A stretch of 64,000 bases of DNA from Deinococcus aquiradiocola (GCF_014646915.1 NZ_BMOE01000009.1:62001-126000); one strand, 5' to 3'. Positions 20,119 through 28,380 are shown, numbered from the stretch's first letter. A program made the numbers and translations. Notes: a model not told the origin generated them from the sequence alone.

Positions 20119-20727
20119 ATGCTCGGACGATTCTTCAAGAAGCCCGATGACGACCTCGGCGGCCGCGTGCCGCCCGGTCAGACACTCACCACGCGCTTCC
20201 CGGTCCTCACGTACGGCCCGGTGCCCCGCTACAGCAAGGAAGACATCACCGTGCGCGTGTTTGGACTGGCCGAAGAGCAGACCTTCTCGTGGATCGACCT
20301 GCAGAAGATGCCGCAGACCACCCTGACGTACGACATCCACTGCGTCACGCACTGGAGCAAGCTCGACACCACCTGGACCGGCGTGCAGGTGCCGGAACTG
20401 ATGCGGCACATCACGCTCAAGCCGGGCGCGACGCACGTCATGATCCACTCGGTGGGCGGGTACACCACCAACCTGTCGCTGGAGGACTTCGCGCGGGAGC
20501 AGAACCTCCTCGCGCACGCCTTCGGGAACACGCCCGACACGGTCGCGCCGCTCGAGACGGAGCACGGCGGCCCGATGCGTCTGGTGGTCCCGCACCTGTA
20601 CTTCTGGAAGAGCGCGAAGTGGATGAACGGCCTGGAGTTCATGAGCGCCGACGAGGCGGGCTTCTGGGAACGCAACGGCTACCACATGCGCGGCGATCCC
20701 TTCAAGGACGAGCGGTACAGCGATTGA
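20119..20727 (+). CDS. Sulfite-oxidase-fold molybdopterin protein (MsrP/YedY-like)
   Basis: The 202-residue product contains one molybdopterin-binding domain of the sulfite oxidase type. Cys in YDIHCVTHWSK is in the place of the molybdenum ligand. PGATHVMIHSVGGYTTNLSLEDF, HGGPMRLVVPHLYFWKSAKW and the closing FWERNGYHMRGDP are typical. There is no Tat signal, so it seems cytosolic, unlike MsrP, and no heme-membrane partner (MsrQ) is adjacent. ATG 20119 is chosen over an upstream ATG at 20059, which would add 20 residues of low-quality sequence. The substrate is unknown. Confidence 0.8.
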   Translation: MLGRFFKKPDDDLGGRVPPGQTLTTRFPVLTYGPVPRYSKEDITVRVFGLAEEQTFSWIDLQKMPQTTLTYDIHCVTHWSKLDTTWTGVQVPELMRHITLKPGATHVMIHSVGGYTTNLSLEDFAREQNLLAHAFGNTPDTVAPLETEHGGPMRLVVPHLYFWKSAKWMNGLEFMSADEAGFWERNGYHMRGDPFKDERYSD

Positions 20728-20797
20728 CACCCCGTCCAGCGCGGGCACTCCGCTGACCGGCCCTGTCGCGGACGGCGGGACGGGCGCGCCGTACCTC

Positions 20798-21307
20798 GTG
20801 CCGGACCTGCTCGCACCGGACCTGCGCCTGCTGCTGGTGGGGTCGGCGCCCAGCACCATCAGCGCCCGCGCGCACGCCTACTACGCCAACCCGCAGAACA
20901 AGTTCTGGCGCACCCTGCACGCCGCACGCATCACGCCGCGCCTGTTCCTGCCGTCCGAGTACCCGGAACTGCTGACGCTGGGCGTGGGCCTCACGGACCT
21001 CGCCAAACGTCACGCCGGGGCGGACGCCGCCCTCCCCGGCCACGCCTGGGACCGCCCGGAATTCCTGACGAAGGTGCAGACGTACCGCCCGCGCACCGTC
21101 GCCTTCACCAGCAAGCGCGCGGCGAGCGAGGCGCTCGGACAGCCGACCGGTCGCCTCCCGTACGGCCTGCAGGTGCAGGACCTGCACGGCGCGCAGGTGT
21201 GGGTGCTGCCCAGCACCAGCCCCCTCGCAGACACGCACTTCCGGCTGGAGCCCTGGCTGGCGCTCGGCGAGACGCTCCACTCAGACCAGATTGAGCTGAA
21301 CTCTTAG
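20798..21307 (+). CDS. Uracil-DNA glycosylase-family protein (MUG-like), C-terminus extended by a repeat
   Basis: The 169-residue protein has MUG-type motifs: LLLVGSAPSTISARAHAYYANPQNKFW, GVGLTDLAKRH, and VLPSTSP where MUG has its second catalytic loop. It should act in repair of G:U or G:T mismatches or a related DNA lesion. The first motif reads GSAPS rather than the usual GINPG, so specificity may differ. The start is uncertain: GTG at 20798, or a non-standard codon upstream, since the frame is open back to the previous gene. The last 8 residues (SDQIELNS) are read from the repeat after the expected stop position became TCA. Confidence 0.7.
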   Translation: MPDLLAPDLRLLLVGSAPSTISARAHAYYANPQNKFWRTLHAARITPRLFLPSEYPELLTLGVGLTDLAKRHAGADAALPGHAWDRPEFLTKVQTYRPRTVAFTSKRAASEALGQPTGRLPYGLQVQDLHGAQVWVLPSTSPLADTHFRLEPWLALGETLHSDQIELNS

Positions 21308-21354
21308 AGTTCAGCTGAGCGGAGCGAGCACCAACAAACAGGTACTGGATCAGA
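21284..21354 (-). repeat. Short relative of the stop-anchored element family (copy E)
   Basis: It begins GACCAGATTGAGCTGAAC, identical to the copy at 7077, then has AACTCTTAGAGTTC as a hairpin, GCGGAGCGAGCACCAACAAAC, and ends near TACTGGATCAGACC. It corresponds to the right-hand module of copies A and B. The codon in front is TCA at 21281-21283, in frame, where all other copies have a stop. Confidence 0.65.
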
Positions 21355-21418
21355 CCCCACCTGGAGGCCGGTGTGTCACATCACGGCATGCCGACCGGCT
21401 GCCGCGCTCAGGTGGGGT
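21354..21418 (-). terminator. Possible compound hairpin after lysA
   Basis: ACCCCACCTG (21354-21363) and CAGGTGGGGT (21409-21418) are inverted repeats, with an inner GCCGGT/ACCGGC pair. The outer arm overlaps the lysA stop. The large spacing makes a terminator role uncertain. Confidence 0.35.
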
Positions 21419-22598
21419 TTTCCTCGGCCGCCCAGATGTCCGCCATGCTCTCGCGGCGGCGCATCGTTACCCAGTCCTGCCCGTCCCACAGCACCTCGGC
21501 CGGGCGGGGCCGCGTGAGGTAGTTGCTGCTCATGGCCGCCCCGTACGCGCCTGCTTCCAGGACCGTCAGCAGGTCGCCGCGCCGCGCGCCCGCCGGGAGC
21601 GGCACGTCCTGCCCCAGCAGGTCGCCGCTCTCGCAGGCCGGACCGGCCAGGTCAGACCGCGTCTCCTGACCCTCTCCCGCGCCTTCGTGCCACAGGGCGC
21701 GCACCGGGTGCTGTGCGCCGTACAGCATCGGGCGCAGCAGTTCCGTCATGCCCGCGTCCAGCAGCGTGAACGTCCGCCCTGTCGTCTTGCGGCCCATCAC
21801 GCGCGTCAGCAGCACGCCCGACCGCGCCACGAGGTACCGTCCCGGCTCCACCCACACCCGCGCCCCGAACGCCGCCGCCGCTTCCCGCGCGCGCGCCGCG
21901 ATGCCGTGCAGGTCGGCGTCCAGCCCCCAGCCGCCCCCCACGTCCAGCACCTCCAGCGGTCCCGTCACGGCACTCAGTTCCGCCACGCGCGCGAACGCCG
22001 CCGAGAAGTCCGCCGCGTCCCGGACGGCACTCCCCACGTGCAGGTGAAGGCCGCGCAGGGTGTGCCCACCCGCCCGCAGGTCCCGCAGCAGGCCCGGCAG
22101 GTCCAGCGGCCGCACGCCGAACTTGCTGCGTGCCGCGCCCGTGGCGAGGTGATCGTGCGTGCTGACCTCCAGGCCCGGATTCACGCGCACCAGCACCCGC
22201 GACCCTCGTGGCAGCAGCGCCGCCTCCTCCACGCGGTCCACGATGAACGTCGCGCCCAGCTGCCCGCCCAGGGCGTACTCCTCGTCCGTCTTGGCGGGCC
22301 CGTTCACGATCACCTCGTCGCCGCCCGCGCCGACGTGCACGGCGCGGCCCAGCTCGCCCAGCGACACGCACTCGAAGCCGACCCCGGCCCGGTGCAGGCG
22401 GCGCAGCAGCGTCAGGTTCGGGTTGGCTTTCATGGCGTACCACACGCGCGCGTCCCCGAACGCGACCCGCACGCGGGCGAGCGCGGCGTCCAGTTCGGCC
22501 GCGCTGTACGCGTACAGGGGCGTGCCGAAGCGCCTTGCCGCGTCGCGCAGCTGATCGTCCGTCAGGGGAACGTGCGGGTCCGTGTCAGTCCGGGTCAT
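21408..22598 (-). CDS. lysA: Diaminopimelate decarboxylase
   Basis: The 396-residue PLP enzyme of fold type III has YAMKANPN (the Lys binds PLP), FECVSLGELGRAV, HLHVGSAVRDAADF, LDVGGGWG, VEPGRYLVARSG, and ESGDLLGQDV with the catalytic Cys of PACESGD. It makes L-lysine from meso-diaminopimelate. Some motifs are also shared by ornithine/arginine decarboxylases of this fold, but CESGD and length fit LysA. The start is ATG 22598, 7 nt after a TACCCT box; 26 further upstream codons are excluded. It is divergent from mnmA. Confidence 0.9.
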   Translation of the reverse strand: MTRTDTDPHVPLTDDQLRDAARRFGTPLYAYSAAELDAALARVRVAFGDARVWYAMKANPNLTLLRRLHRAGVGFECVSLGELGRAVHVGAGGDEVIVNGPAKTDEEYALGGQLGATFIVDRVEEAALLPRGSRVLVRVNPGLEVSTHDHLATGAARSKFGVRPLDLPGLLRDLRAGGHTLRGLHLHVGSAVRDAADFSAAFARVAELSAVTGPLEVLDVGGGWGLDADLHGIAARAREAAAAFGARVWVEPGRYLVARSGVLLTRVMGRKTTGRTFTLLDAGMTELLRPMLYGAQHPVRALWHEGAGEGQETRSDLAGPACESGDLLGQDVPLPAGARRGDLLTVLEAGAYGAAMSSNYLTRPRPAEVLWDGQDWVTMRRRESMADIWAAEENPT

Positions 22599-22605
22599 GA
22601 CCGAC

Positions 22606-22611
22606 AGGGTA
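22606..22611 (-). promoter_or_regulatory. -10 element TACCCT (leaderless lysA)
   Basis: TACCCT on the minus strand is 7 nt before the ATG at 22598. Confidence 0.65.
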
Positions 22612-22680
22612 ACGCAGCGGGCCGCCCGGGGCAGGGGAGGGGCGGTCCCCGAAGTCACCATCTGCGCGCACGGCACCTGT

Positions 22681-22686
22681 TACACT
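22681..22686 (+). promoter_or_regulatory. -10 element TACACT (leaderless mnmA)
   Basis: TACACT is 6 nt before the GTG at 22693. It shows that the in-frame sequence upstream is not coding. Confidence 0.7.
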
Positions 22687-22692
22687 CCCCCG

Positions 22693-23841
22693 GTGACGCA
22701 CACGGCAGGAGACCCCCACGTTCAGCAGCCCACCCCCACCGCGCAGGCCCGGCCCGGCCGCGTGCTGTGCGCGATGTCGGGCGGCGTGGACTCCAGCGTG
22801 TCCGCCGCGCTCCTCAAGGAACAGGGCTACAGCGTGATCGGCGCCATGATGCGCTTCTGGCCGGACGACAAACGCGTGGACACCTTCGACTCCTGTTGCT
22901 CCCCCGACGCCGCCTACGAGGCCCGCCGCGTCGCGGATCAGGTGGGCGTGCCCTTCTACCTGCTCGACTACCGCGAGCAGTTCCAGGAGCACATCGTGCA
23001 GCCGTTCATCCGCGAGTACGCGGCCGGGCGCACCCCCAACCCCTGCGTGAACTGCAACACCAAGGTCAAGTTCGACGAACTCGTCAGGAAGGCGAAGATG
23101 CTCGGCTGCGACTACGTCGCGACCGGTCACTACGTGCGCCGCGCCGACACGTCCCACGGCGTCGAGTTCCACCGCGGCGACGACCCCCGCAAGGACCAGA
23201 CGTACTTCCTGTGGGGCACGCCTGTGGACGCGCTGCCGTACATCCTGTTTCCGGTCGGCGAGATGGAGAAGCCGCGCGTGCGTGAACTCGCCGAGCAGCA
23301 CGGCCTGCTGACCGCGCAGAAGCCCGAGAGTCAGAACATCTGCTTCGTGCCGGGCACCGTGAAGGAATTCGTGCAGGAGTTCATCCCGCAGGCGCGCGGC
23401 GCGATCCGCGAGATCCGCAGCGGCGAACGCGTCGGCGATCACCTCGGCACGCAGTTCTACACGCTCGGGCAGAAGAAGGGCCTGGGCCTGTACCAGTCGC
23501 ACGCCGTGCGGCACGTCGTGCATCTCGACCCAGGAAGCAACACCGTCTGGGTGGGCGACCATGCCGACTGCCAGTGGAGCGGCCTCCGGGCCTCCGGCGC
23601 GAACTACCTGCTGCCCCTCCCGGAACTGCCCGAGGTGCTGGAAGTGCAGGTGCGCTACCGCAGCACGCCCGTCCGTGCGCGCGTCGTGCATGCCGACGAG
23701 CACAGCTTCCAGCTGGAGTTCGAGGAACCGCAGTTCGCGGTCGCGCCCGGCCAGAGCGCCGTGCTGTACAGCGGCACGCGCCTCCTGGGCGGCGGTCTGA
23801 TCGAGGACCACGTCCGCACCCTGCCCGCCATTCCCGACTGA
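22693..23841 (+). CDS. mnmA: tRNA-specific 2-thiouridylase MnmA
   Basis: The 382-residue product has the PP-loop SGGVDSSVSA, the catalytic motif TPNPCVNCN with Cys118, and the second catalytic Cys217 in SQNICFVPG. GHYVRR, DQTYFLW and the C-terminal beta-barrel follow. It transfers sulfur to U34 of Lys, Glu and Gln tRNAs in the cytosol, with ATP activation. Residues 1-20 are a polar extension. It has its own promoter, divergent from lysA. Confidence 0.95.
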   Translation: MTHTAGDPHVQQPTPTAQARPGRVLCAMSGGVDSSVSAALLKEQGYSVIGAMMRFWPDDKRVDTFDSCCSPDAAYEARRVADQVGVPFYLLDYREQFQEHIVQPFIREYAAGRTPNPCVNCNTKVKFDELVRKAKMLGCDYVATGHYVRRADTSHGVEFHRGDDPRKDQTYFLWGTPVDALPYILFPVGEMEKPRVRELAEQHGLLTAQKPESQNICFVPGTVKEFVQEFIPQARGAIREIRSGERVGDHLGTQFYTLGQKKGLGLYQSHAVRHVVHLDPGSNTVWVGDHADCQWSGLRASGANYLLPLPELPEVLEVQVRYRSTPVRARVVHADEHSFQLEFEEPQFAVAPGQSAVLYSGTRLLGGGLIEDHVRTLPAIPD

Positions 23842-23868
23842 ACGCCGGACACGGGGCGGCCGCGCGGT

Positions 23869-24975
23869 TCAGCCCTGCATGACCCGGCTCGGGGTGGGCG
23901 GGCCGGACGTCGCTTCGCCCCACTCCACTCGGTTGCGGCCCCGGTGCTTGGCGCGGTACAGGGCGCGGTCCGCGAGCTTCACGCTCTGCTGCGCCGACTG
24001 CCGCGCCGTGAGCGTCACCGCCCCGATGGACACCGTGACGGGCACCCCGACCTTCACGGGCAGGGTGCGTTCCACGCTGGCGCGGACGCGTTCGGCCACC
24101 ATGCGCGCCTGCTGCGGCGTGCAGTGGCGCAGCAGTACCGCGAACTCCTCGCCGCCGTAACGGTACGCGCCGTCCCAGTGACGCAGGTTCTCGCGCAGCA
24201 CCTGCGCCGTGACGGCCAGTACCTTGTCTCCGAAGTCGTGCCCGTGCGCGTCGTTGATGCTCTTGAAATGATCGAGGTCCAGCAGCAGCAGGAAGGATGG
24301 CGGGTCCGACTGGCCGGGCCGTAGGTCCTCGTCGAAGCGGCGGCGGTTGAGGAGGCCTGTCAGCTTGTCGGTGTACGCCATACGGCGGTAGTCGCGGTAC
24401 GCTCCCACCAGCCGCAGGCGCGTCTGCAGGAGCGCCACGGCGAGCGCCAGCCCCACAGCCTTGACGGGCCACGTGAGCAGCAGCGGCCACACACCGCCCG
24501 GCACGAGCAGGTATGGGAGGTTTCCCGCCAGCGTCACGATCAGGCCCAGGCGGTAGAGCGGCCAGCCCTGCAGCTGGAAGGGCCGCCACACCCGCACCAC
24601 GAGGACACTCACGCCGACCGTCAGCGCGACACTCAGCACCGACGGCCACACGCCCGCCCCGCCCAGCTGCGCGCGGTACAGCATGGTGGGGACGCTCACG
24701 CTCAGACCGTACAGGGGTCCGCCCAGCATGGTGGCGAGCGCTACCGGCAGGAACCGCAGGTCCGCCAGCACGCCCGACTGCAGGACGACCGCGTGCCCCA
24801 GCAGCAGCAGGCCTGTGCAGGTCAGCAGGCCCCAGCGGGACAGGCGGTGCGTGGCCCGCTCCGCACTCCGGTACGGGTACGTCAGGCCGAGCAGCGACAC
24901 CATCCCGATCAGGAGGGTGAAGTTCACGAATGCACGGTCGAGCAGTTCCAGCGACAGCGGACTCCTCCCCGTCAT
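23869..24975 (-). CDS. Membrane-bound GGDEF diguanylate cyclase
   Basis: The 368-residue product has five or six hydrophobic helices over residues 10-190 (5TM-type sensor, with GGPLYGLSVSVPTMLYR) and a C-terminal GGDEF domain. The latter begins DYRRMAYTDKLTGLLNRRRFDEDL and carries LLDLDHFKSINDAHGHDFGDK and the active-site RYGGEEFAVL. It should make cyclic di-GMP from GTP. I see no RxxD inhibitory site before GGEEF. The start is not fixed: ATG 24975 is used, no -10 box was found, and the frame continues to 25170. Confidence 0.85.
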   Translation of the reverse strand: MTGRSPLSLELLDRAFVNFTLLIGMVSLLGLTYPYRSAERATHRLSRWGLLTCTGLLLLGHAVVLQSGVLADLRFLPVALATMLGGPLYGLSVSVPTMLYRAQLGGAGVWPSVLSVALTVGVSVLVVRVWRPFQLQGWPLYRLGLIVTLAGNLPYLLVPGGVWPLLLTWPVKAVGLALAVALLQTRLRLVGAYRDYRRMAYTDKLTGLLNRRRFDEDLRPGQSDPPSFLLLLDLDHFKSINDAHGHDFGDKVLAVTAQVLRENLRHWDGAYRYGGEEFAVLLRHCTPQQARMVAERVRASVERTLPVKVGVPVTVSIGAVTLTARQSAQQSVKLADRALYRAKHRGRNRVEWGEATSGPPTPSRVMQG

Positions 24976-25187
24976 GCCATTCTGTTCCGGCGCGACCCTG
25001 ACGCGCACCCGGCACGCAGCGGCGCCATGACGTGCCTCATTGTGCCGGAACGGAGCGGACGCTGCCAGTCGGCCGCGCGTCCCGCTCCCCGCCCCGACCG
25101 CGCCTCCTGCCGTCCGGCCCGAACAGCGGGCAGGCGCCCCCCCTGAGGAGAGCGCCTGCCTGACCTTCACCAGCGGTGCCTGGCCGA
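24976..25187. other. Gene-free stretch between the GGDEF gene and the greA terminator
   Basis: About 210 bp with no supported gene. It must hold the promoter of the GGDEF gene, but I could not place one. The low-complexity C/G-rich translation in the GGDEF frame suggests it is not coding. Confidence 0.4.
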
Positions 25188-25226
25188 CCCCCGCACGGCC
25201 CCTGAACCTTCAGGGCGTGCAGGGGC
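25188..25226 (-). terminator. Hairpin terminator after greA
   Basis: CCCCGCACG...CCCTGAA (from 25188) pairs with TTCAGGGCGTGC...GGGG (to about 25225), with one bulged base per arm and a 3-nt loop. It begins 6 nt after the greA stop. Confidence 0.6.
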
Positions 25227-25231
25227 GGGGT

Positions 25232-25699
25232 TCACTCGTAGCTGACGCTCAGGACCTTGAATTCCTGCGTGCCGCGCGGCATCTGCACACTGACGGTGTC
25301 GCCCACGCGGCTCCCGGCGAGCGCCTGACCGATGGGGCTCTGGTCGCTGATCTTGCCTTTCAGGATGTCGACCTCGTACGTGCCGACGATCTCGAAGCGG
25401 TGCTCGCGGCCCGTGCCGTCCTGCAGGACGACGTGCGCGCCGAGGGTCACGCCGTCCTGCGCGCCCTCCTCGATGATCAGGGCGTTCTCCAGCTGGTCTT
25501 CGAGCTCCAGGATGCGCGCCTCGTTCTCGGACTGGTCCATGCGCGCCTGATCGTAGGCGGCGCTCTCGCGGAGGTCGCCGTCCGCGATGGCGACGCCCAT
25601 GTCGGCGCTGATCTGTTCACGGCGGGTGGTCTTGAGGTGCTCGATCGTCTTCTTGAGCTGATCGTAGCCCTTGCGGGTCATCTTCATCTTTTCGGCCAT
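25232..25699 (-). CDS. greA: Transcription elongation factor GreA
   Basis: The 155-residue protein starts MAEKMKMTRKGYDQLKKTIEHLK and has an N-terminal coiled coil with the acidic tip (SADMGVAIADGDLRESAAYD), then the FKBP-like C-terminal domain (VGTYEVDILKGKISDQSPIGQALAGSRVGD). GreA binds the RNA polymerase secondary channel and helps stalled complexes cleave their transcript. In Deinococcus-Thermus the paralog Gfh1 has an altered tip, but the tip here looks like active GreA. TATACT lies 8 nt upstream of the ATG. Confidence 0.93.
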   Translation of the reverse strand: MAEKMKMTRKGYDQLKKTIEHLKTTRREQISADMGVAIADGDLRESAAYDQARMDQSENEARILELEDQLENALIIEEGAQDGVTLGAHVVLQDGTGREHRFEIVGTYEVDILKGKISDQSPIGQALAGSRVGDTVSVQMPRGTQEFKVLSVSYE

Positions 25700-25707
25700 A
25701 GCACTCC

Positions 25708-25713
25708 AGTATA
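25708..25713 (-). promoter_or_regulatory. -10 element TATACT upstream of greA
   Basis: TATACT on the minus strand is 8 nt before the ATG at 25699, so the mRNA is leaderless or has a 1-2 nt leader. Confidence 0.7.
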
Positions 25714-25780
25714 GCCGTTCGCGCGGGGCGGCGGCCAGTGCGCCGCGCGCCCGGAACGCGTGCGCCACGTCACACTTCGT

Positions 25781-26908
25781 TCAGAAGTTCATGCCCTGCC
25801 GCGTGATCATCATGCGCAGTTCGTGCGGACTGCTGGCCGACTCCAGCGCCTCGTCCATGGTGATCAGCGAGTGCCGGTACAGTTCGACGAGGTGCTGGTC
25901 GAAGGTGTGCATGCCGCGGATGTTGTCCTCCATCATGGCGTCCTTGACGAGCACCGTCTTCTCCTCGTCGCGGATGTAGTCCTGCACGAGCGGCGTGTTC
26001 ACGAGCAGTTCCGTGCCGAGGATGCGGCCCACGCCGTCTGCGCGGCGCAGCAGGCGCTGACTGACGATCCCGACGAGTGAGTCGGCGAGCAGCAGGCGGA
26101 TCTGGTCGCGTTCGTGCGGCGGGAAGAAATCCACGACGCGGTTCACGGTCCGCACGGCGTCCAGCGTGTGCAGGGTGCTGAGCACGAGGTGCCCGGTCTG
26201 CGCGGCCGTGATGGCGGCCTCCACCGTTTCCTTGTCGCGCATCTCGCCGATCATGATGACGTCCGGGTCCTGCCGCATCGCGTACTTCAGGGCCGTGCGG
26301 AAGTCGCGGGTGTCGGCGCCCACCTCGCGCTGCACCACGATGCTGCGCTTGTTCTTGTGCAGGATCTCGATCGGGTCCTCGATCGTGATGATGTTGAAGG
26401 GCTGCGTGCGGTTGATGTGGTCGATCAGGGACGCGAGCGTGGTGCTTTTCCCGCTGCCGGTCGGGCCGGTCACGAGGATCAGGCCGCGCGGCGCGCCCGC
26501 GAAGGCGCGCATGGTGGTGTCCGGCAGGCCGAGCGCCTCGAAGCTGGGGATGGCGTCCGTGACGACGCGCATCACGATGCCGACCGCGCCGCGCTGCCGG
26601 AACACGTTGCAGCGGAAGCGGGCGACGCCCGAGAGCGAGTACGCCGTGTCCATCTCGCTGCGGTACTCGAAGTCCTCCCACTGTTCGCCCGTCAGCAGGG
26701 CGCGCGCCATGGCGACCGTGTCGGGCGGCATCAGGGCCGCCGTCCCGAAGGCGACGAGCATCCCGTCCACGCGGCCCATCGGCGGGCTGCCCGCCTGCAG
26801 GTGCACGTCCGAGACGCGGCGCGCCACCATCTGCGTCAGCAGGTCCTGAATGGTGGTGGGGCCGCCCGTCAGCGGGATGTGCGGGGTGGGGGGACGCTGC
26901 GCCGTCAC
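25781..26908 (-). CDS. pilT: Type IV pilus retraction ATPase PilT
   Basis: The 375-residue protein has the secretion-ATPase core: GLILVTGPTGSGKSTTLASLIDHIN (Walker A), the Asp box IEDPIEILHKNKRSIVVQREVG, QDPDVIMIGEMRDKETV (Walker B), and the His box GHLVLSTLHT, where the PilT signature AIRNLIRE is replaced by VQDYIRDEE near the end. It powers pilus retraction, twitching and DNA uptake at the inner membrane. Its GTG start overlaps the panC stop by 4 nt, an unusual partner for a pilus gene. Confidence 0.9.
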   Translation of the reverse strand: MTAQRPPTPHIPLTGGPTTIQDLLTQMVARRVSDVHLQAGSPPMGRVDGMLVAFGTAALMPPDTVAMARALLTGEQWEDFEYRSEMDTAYSLSGVARFRCNVFRQRGAVGIVMRVVTDAIPSFEALGLPDTTMRAFAGAPRGLILVTGPTGSGKSTTLASLIDHINRTQPFNIITIEDPIEILHKNKRSIVVQREVGADTRDFRTALKYAMRQDPDVIMIGEMRDKETVEAAITAAQTGHLVLSTLHTLDAVRTVNRVVDFFPPHERDQIRLLLADSLVGIVSQRLLRRADGVGRILGTELLVNTPLVQDYIRDEEKTVLVKDAMMEDNIRGMHTFDQHLVELYRHSLITMDEALESASSPHELRMMITRQGMNF

Positions 26909-27882
26909 GCTGTGCCCTCCTCCGGGCCGGTCGCGGCAGGGGTGGGCCGGGGGTCGAGGGGCATGTTGTCGATCAGCCGCACGCCGAACATCCGCGCCGC
27001 GATGAGCACTCTGTACATGTCCCCAGTATGAAGGTTTGATGACGGCCCGTGCTGTTCGGAATACGACACGTCACCCGCCGCCGGGGAGGGGCACTGCCCG
27101 ACCACGTTCAGCGCGTCGTCCACCACGCTCAGGTAATCCAGCGTGACCTCCGGCTCGGCCCTCAGGAGCGCCAGGCCCGCCTCCAGCACCGCGTCCACCT
27201 CGCGCTCCCCGCCCACGAAGGCCCCCTGCATGGCCCGCAGGGCCCGCGACAGCACCGTGGCCCGCACCTGCTGCTCCGCCGTCAGGTAACTGTTGCGGCT
27301 GCTGAGCGCCAGCCCCGCCGCGCCGCCCGACGCACGCACGGTCGGCACGCCCACCACCTGCACCGGCACGTTCAGGTCCCGCACCAGCTGCCGCACCACG
27401 GCCAACTGCTGCCAGTCCTTCTCCCCGAAGTACGCCCGGTCCGCCCGCGTCAGGTTCAGCAGCTTCAGGACCACCGTCGCCACCCCGTCGAAATGACCGG
27501 GCCGCGACGCGCCCTCCAGCGCCCGCGACACGCCCCCCACACTCACGCCGCTCCCGAAGCCCGCCGGGTACATCACGTCCCCGGACGGGTGAAAGATCAG
27601 GTCCGCGCCCGCCGCGCCCGCCACGCGCCGGTCGTTCTCCAGGTCGCGCGGGTAGCGGGACAGGTCCTCCTTCGGCCCGAACTGCAGCGGGTTCACGAAC
27701 ACGCTCACCACCACCACGTCGTTCTCGCGGCGCGCCTGCTCGATCAGGGTCGCGTGCCCCGAATGCAGGTACCCCATCGTCGGCACGAGGCCCACCCGGC
27801 CACGCCCGGCCAGTGCCTCACGCAGCGCCGACACGGACTCCACCACCGGCAGCAGCGCCGGCACGCTCAGGGTGCCCGTCAC
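26905..27882 (-). CDS. panC: Pantothenate synthetase PanC with a C-terminal insertion
   Basis: The 325-residue enzyme condenses pantoate and beta-alanine with ATP. VPTMGYLHSGHATLI, FVNPLQFGPKEDLSRYPR, FGEKDWQQLAV and LALSSRNSYL are intact. The family is usually about 280 residues; here about 25 extra residues (encoded by 27013-27096) lie before the last helix-strand RVLIAARMFGVRLIDN. That segment uses codons rare in the rest of the gene (TAT, TCA, CTT, CAT, ACT), so it may be acquired. GTG start and TGA stop each overlap a neighbour by 4 nt. Confidence 0.92.
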   Translation of the reverse strand: MTGTLSVPALLPVVESVSALREALAGRGRVGLVPTMGYLHSGHATLIEQARRENDVVVVSVFVNPLQFGPKEDLSRYPRDLENDRRVAGAAGADLIFHPSGDVMYPAGFGSGVSVGGVSRALEGASRPGHFDGVATVVLKLLNLTRADRAYFGEKDWQQLAVVRQLVRDLNVPVQVVGVPTVRASGGAAGLALSSRNSYLTAEQQVRATVLSRALRAMQGAFVGGEREVDAVLEAGLALLRAEPEVTLDYLSVVDDALNVVGQCPSPAAGDVSYSEQHGPSSNLHTGDMYRVLIAARMFGVRLIDNMPLDPRPTPAATGPEEGTA

Positions 27883-28247
27883 AGCTGTTGCCGCCTGCCG
27901 TCCAGCACGTGCAGGACGCTGTCCAGCACCCAGCTCACGACGGTCAGCACGAGCGCGCCCACCACCGCCGCACCGAAGTTCGCCACGACCAGCCGCGTCA
28001 CGCCCGCCACGATGCTCAGCACCACGCCGTTCACGATCAGGGTGAACAGGCCCAGCGTCAGCACGTTGATCGGCAGGGACAGCAGCAGCAGCAGCGGCCG
28101 GATGAGCGCGTTCACGAGACCCAGCACCAGGGCCGCGACCAGCACGTCCCAGGTGCTGCCCTGCTCGAAGTACACGCCGCCGTACAGGCGCGTCGTGAGC
28201 CACAACGCCAGGGCATTGATGCCCAGCTTGAGGAGAAAATTCTGCAT
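27879..28247 (-). CDS. Phage holin family IV-like membrane protein (4 TM)
   Basis: The 122-residue protein has four hydrophobic helices with the spacing of the PF04020 group: ALALWLTTRLYGGVYF, LVAALVLGLVNALIRPLLLLLSLPINVLTLGLFTLIVNG, and a C-terminal pair. The motif NALIRP...LSLPINVLTLG is diagnostic. Despite the family name these are chromosomal membrane proteins of unknown role, not lysis proteins. It is the first gene of an overlapping unit with panC and pilT. ATG follows TATGCT by 6 nt. Confidence 0.82.
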   Translation of the reverse strand: MQNFLLKLGINALALWLTTRLYGGVYFEQGSTWDVLVAALVLGLVNALIRPLLLLLSLPINVLTLGLFTLIVNGVVLSIVAGVTRLVVANFGAAVVGALVLTVVSWVLDSVLHVLDGRRQQL

Positions 28248-28253
28248 GTGTAC

Positions 28254-28259
28254 AGCATA
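28254..28259 (-). promoter_or_regulatory. -10 element TATGCT for the holin-like/panC/pilT unit
   Basis: TATGCT on the minus strand is 6 nt before the ATG at 28247. Confidence 0.7.
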
Positions 28260-28380
28260 GGGGGTCCCGTCTGACAGGACCATGGACCGGAGTTCACACG
28301 TTCCTGAACGCCGCGTCCGGACAACGCCGTTTCTGGACGGTGCTGCTCCCGGACGCGGCCGGTCGCCCCTCAGCGCGTCA

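Noticed and set aside
27879..28247. Prophage remnant, from the holin-like gene
   Set aside because: PF04020-type proteins are chromosomal membrane proteins; no other phage gene is nearby and the gene is embedded in a housekeeping unit.
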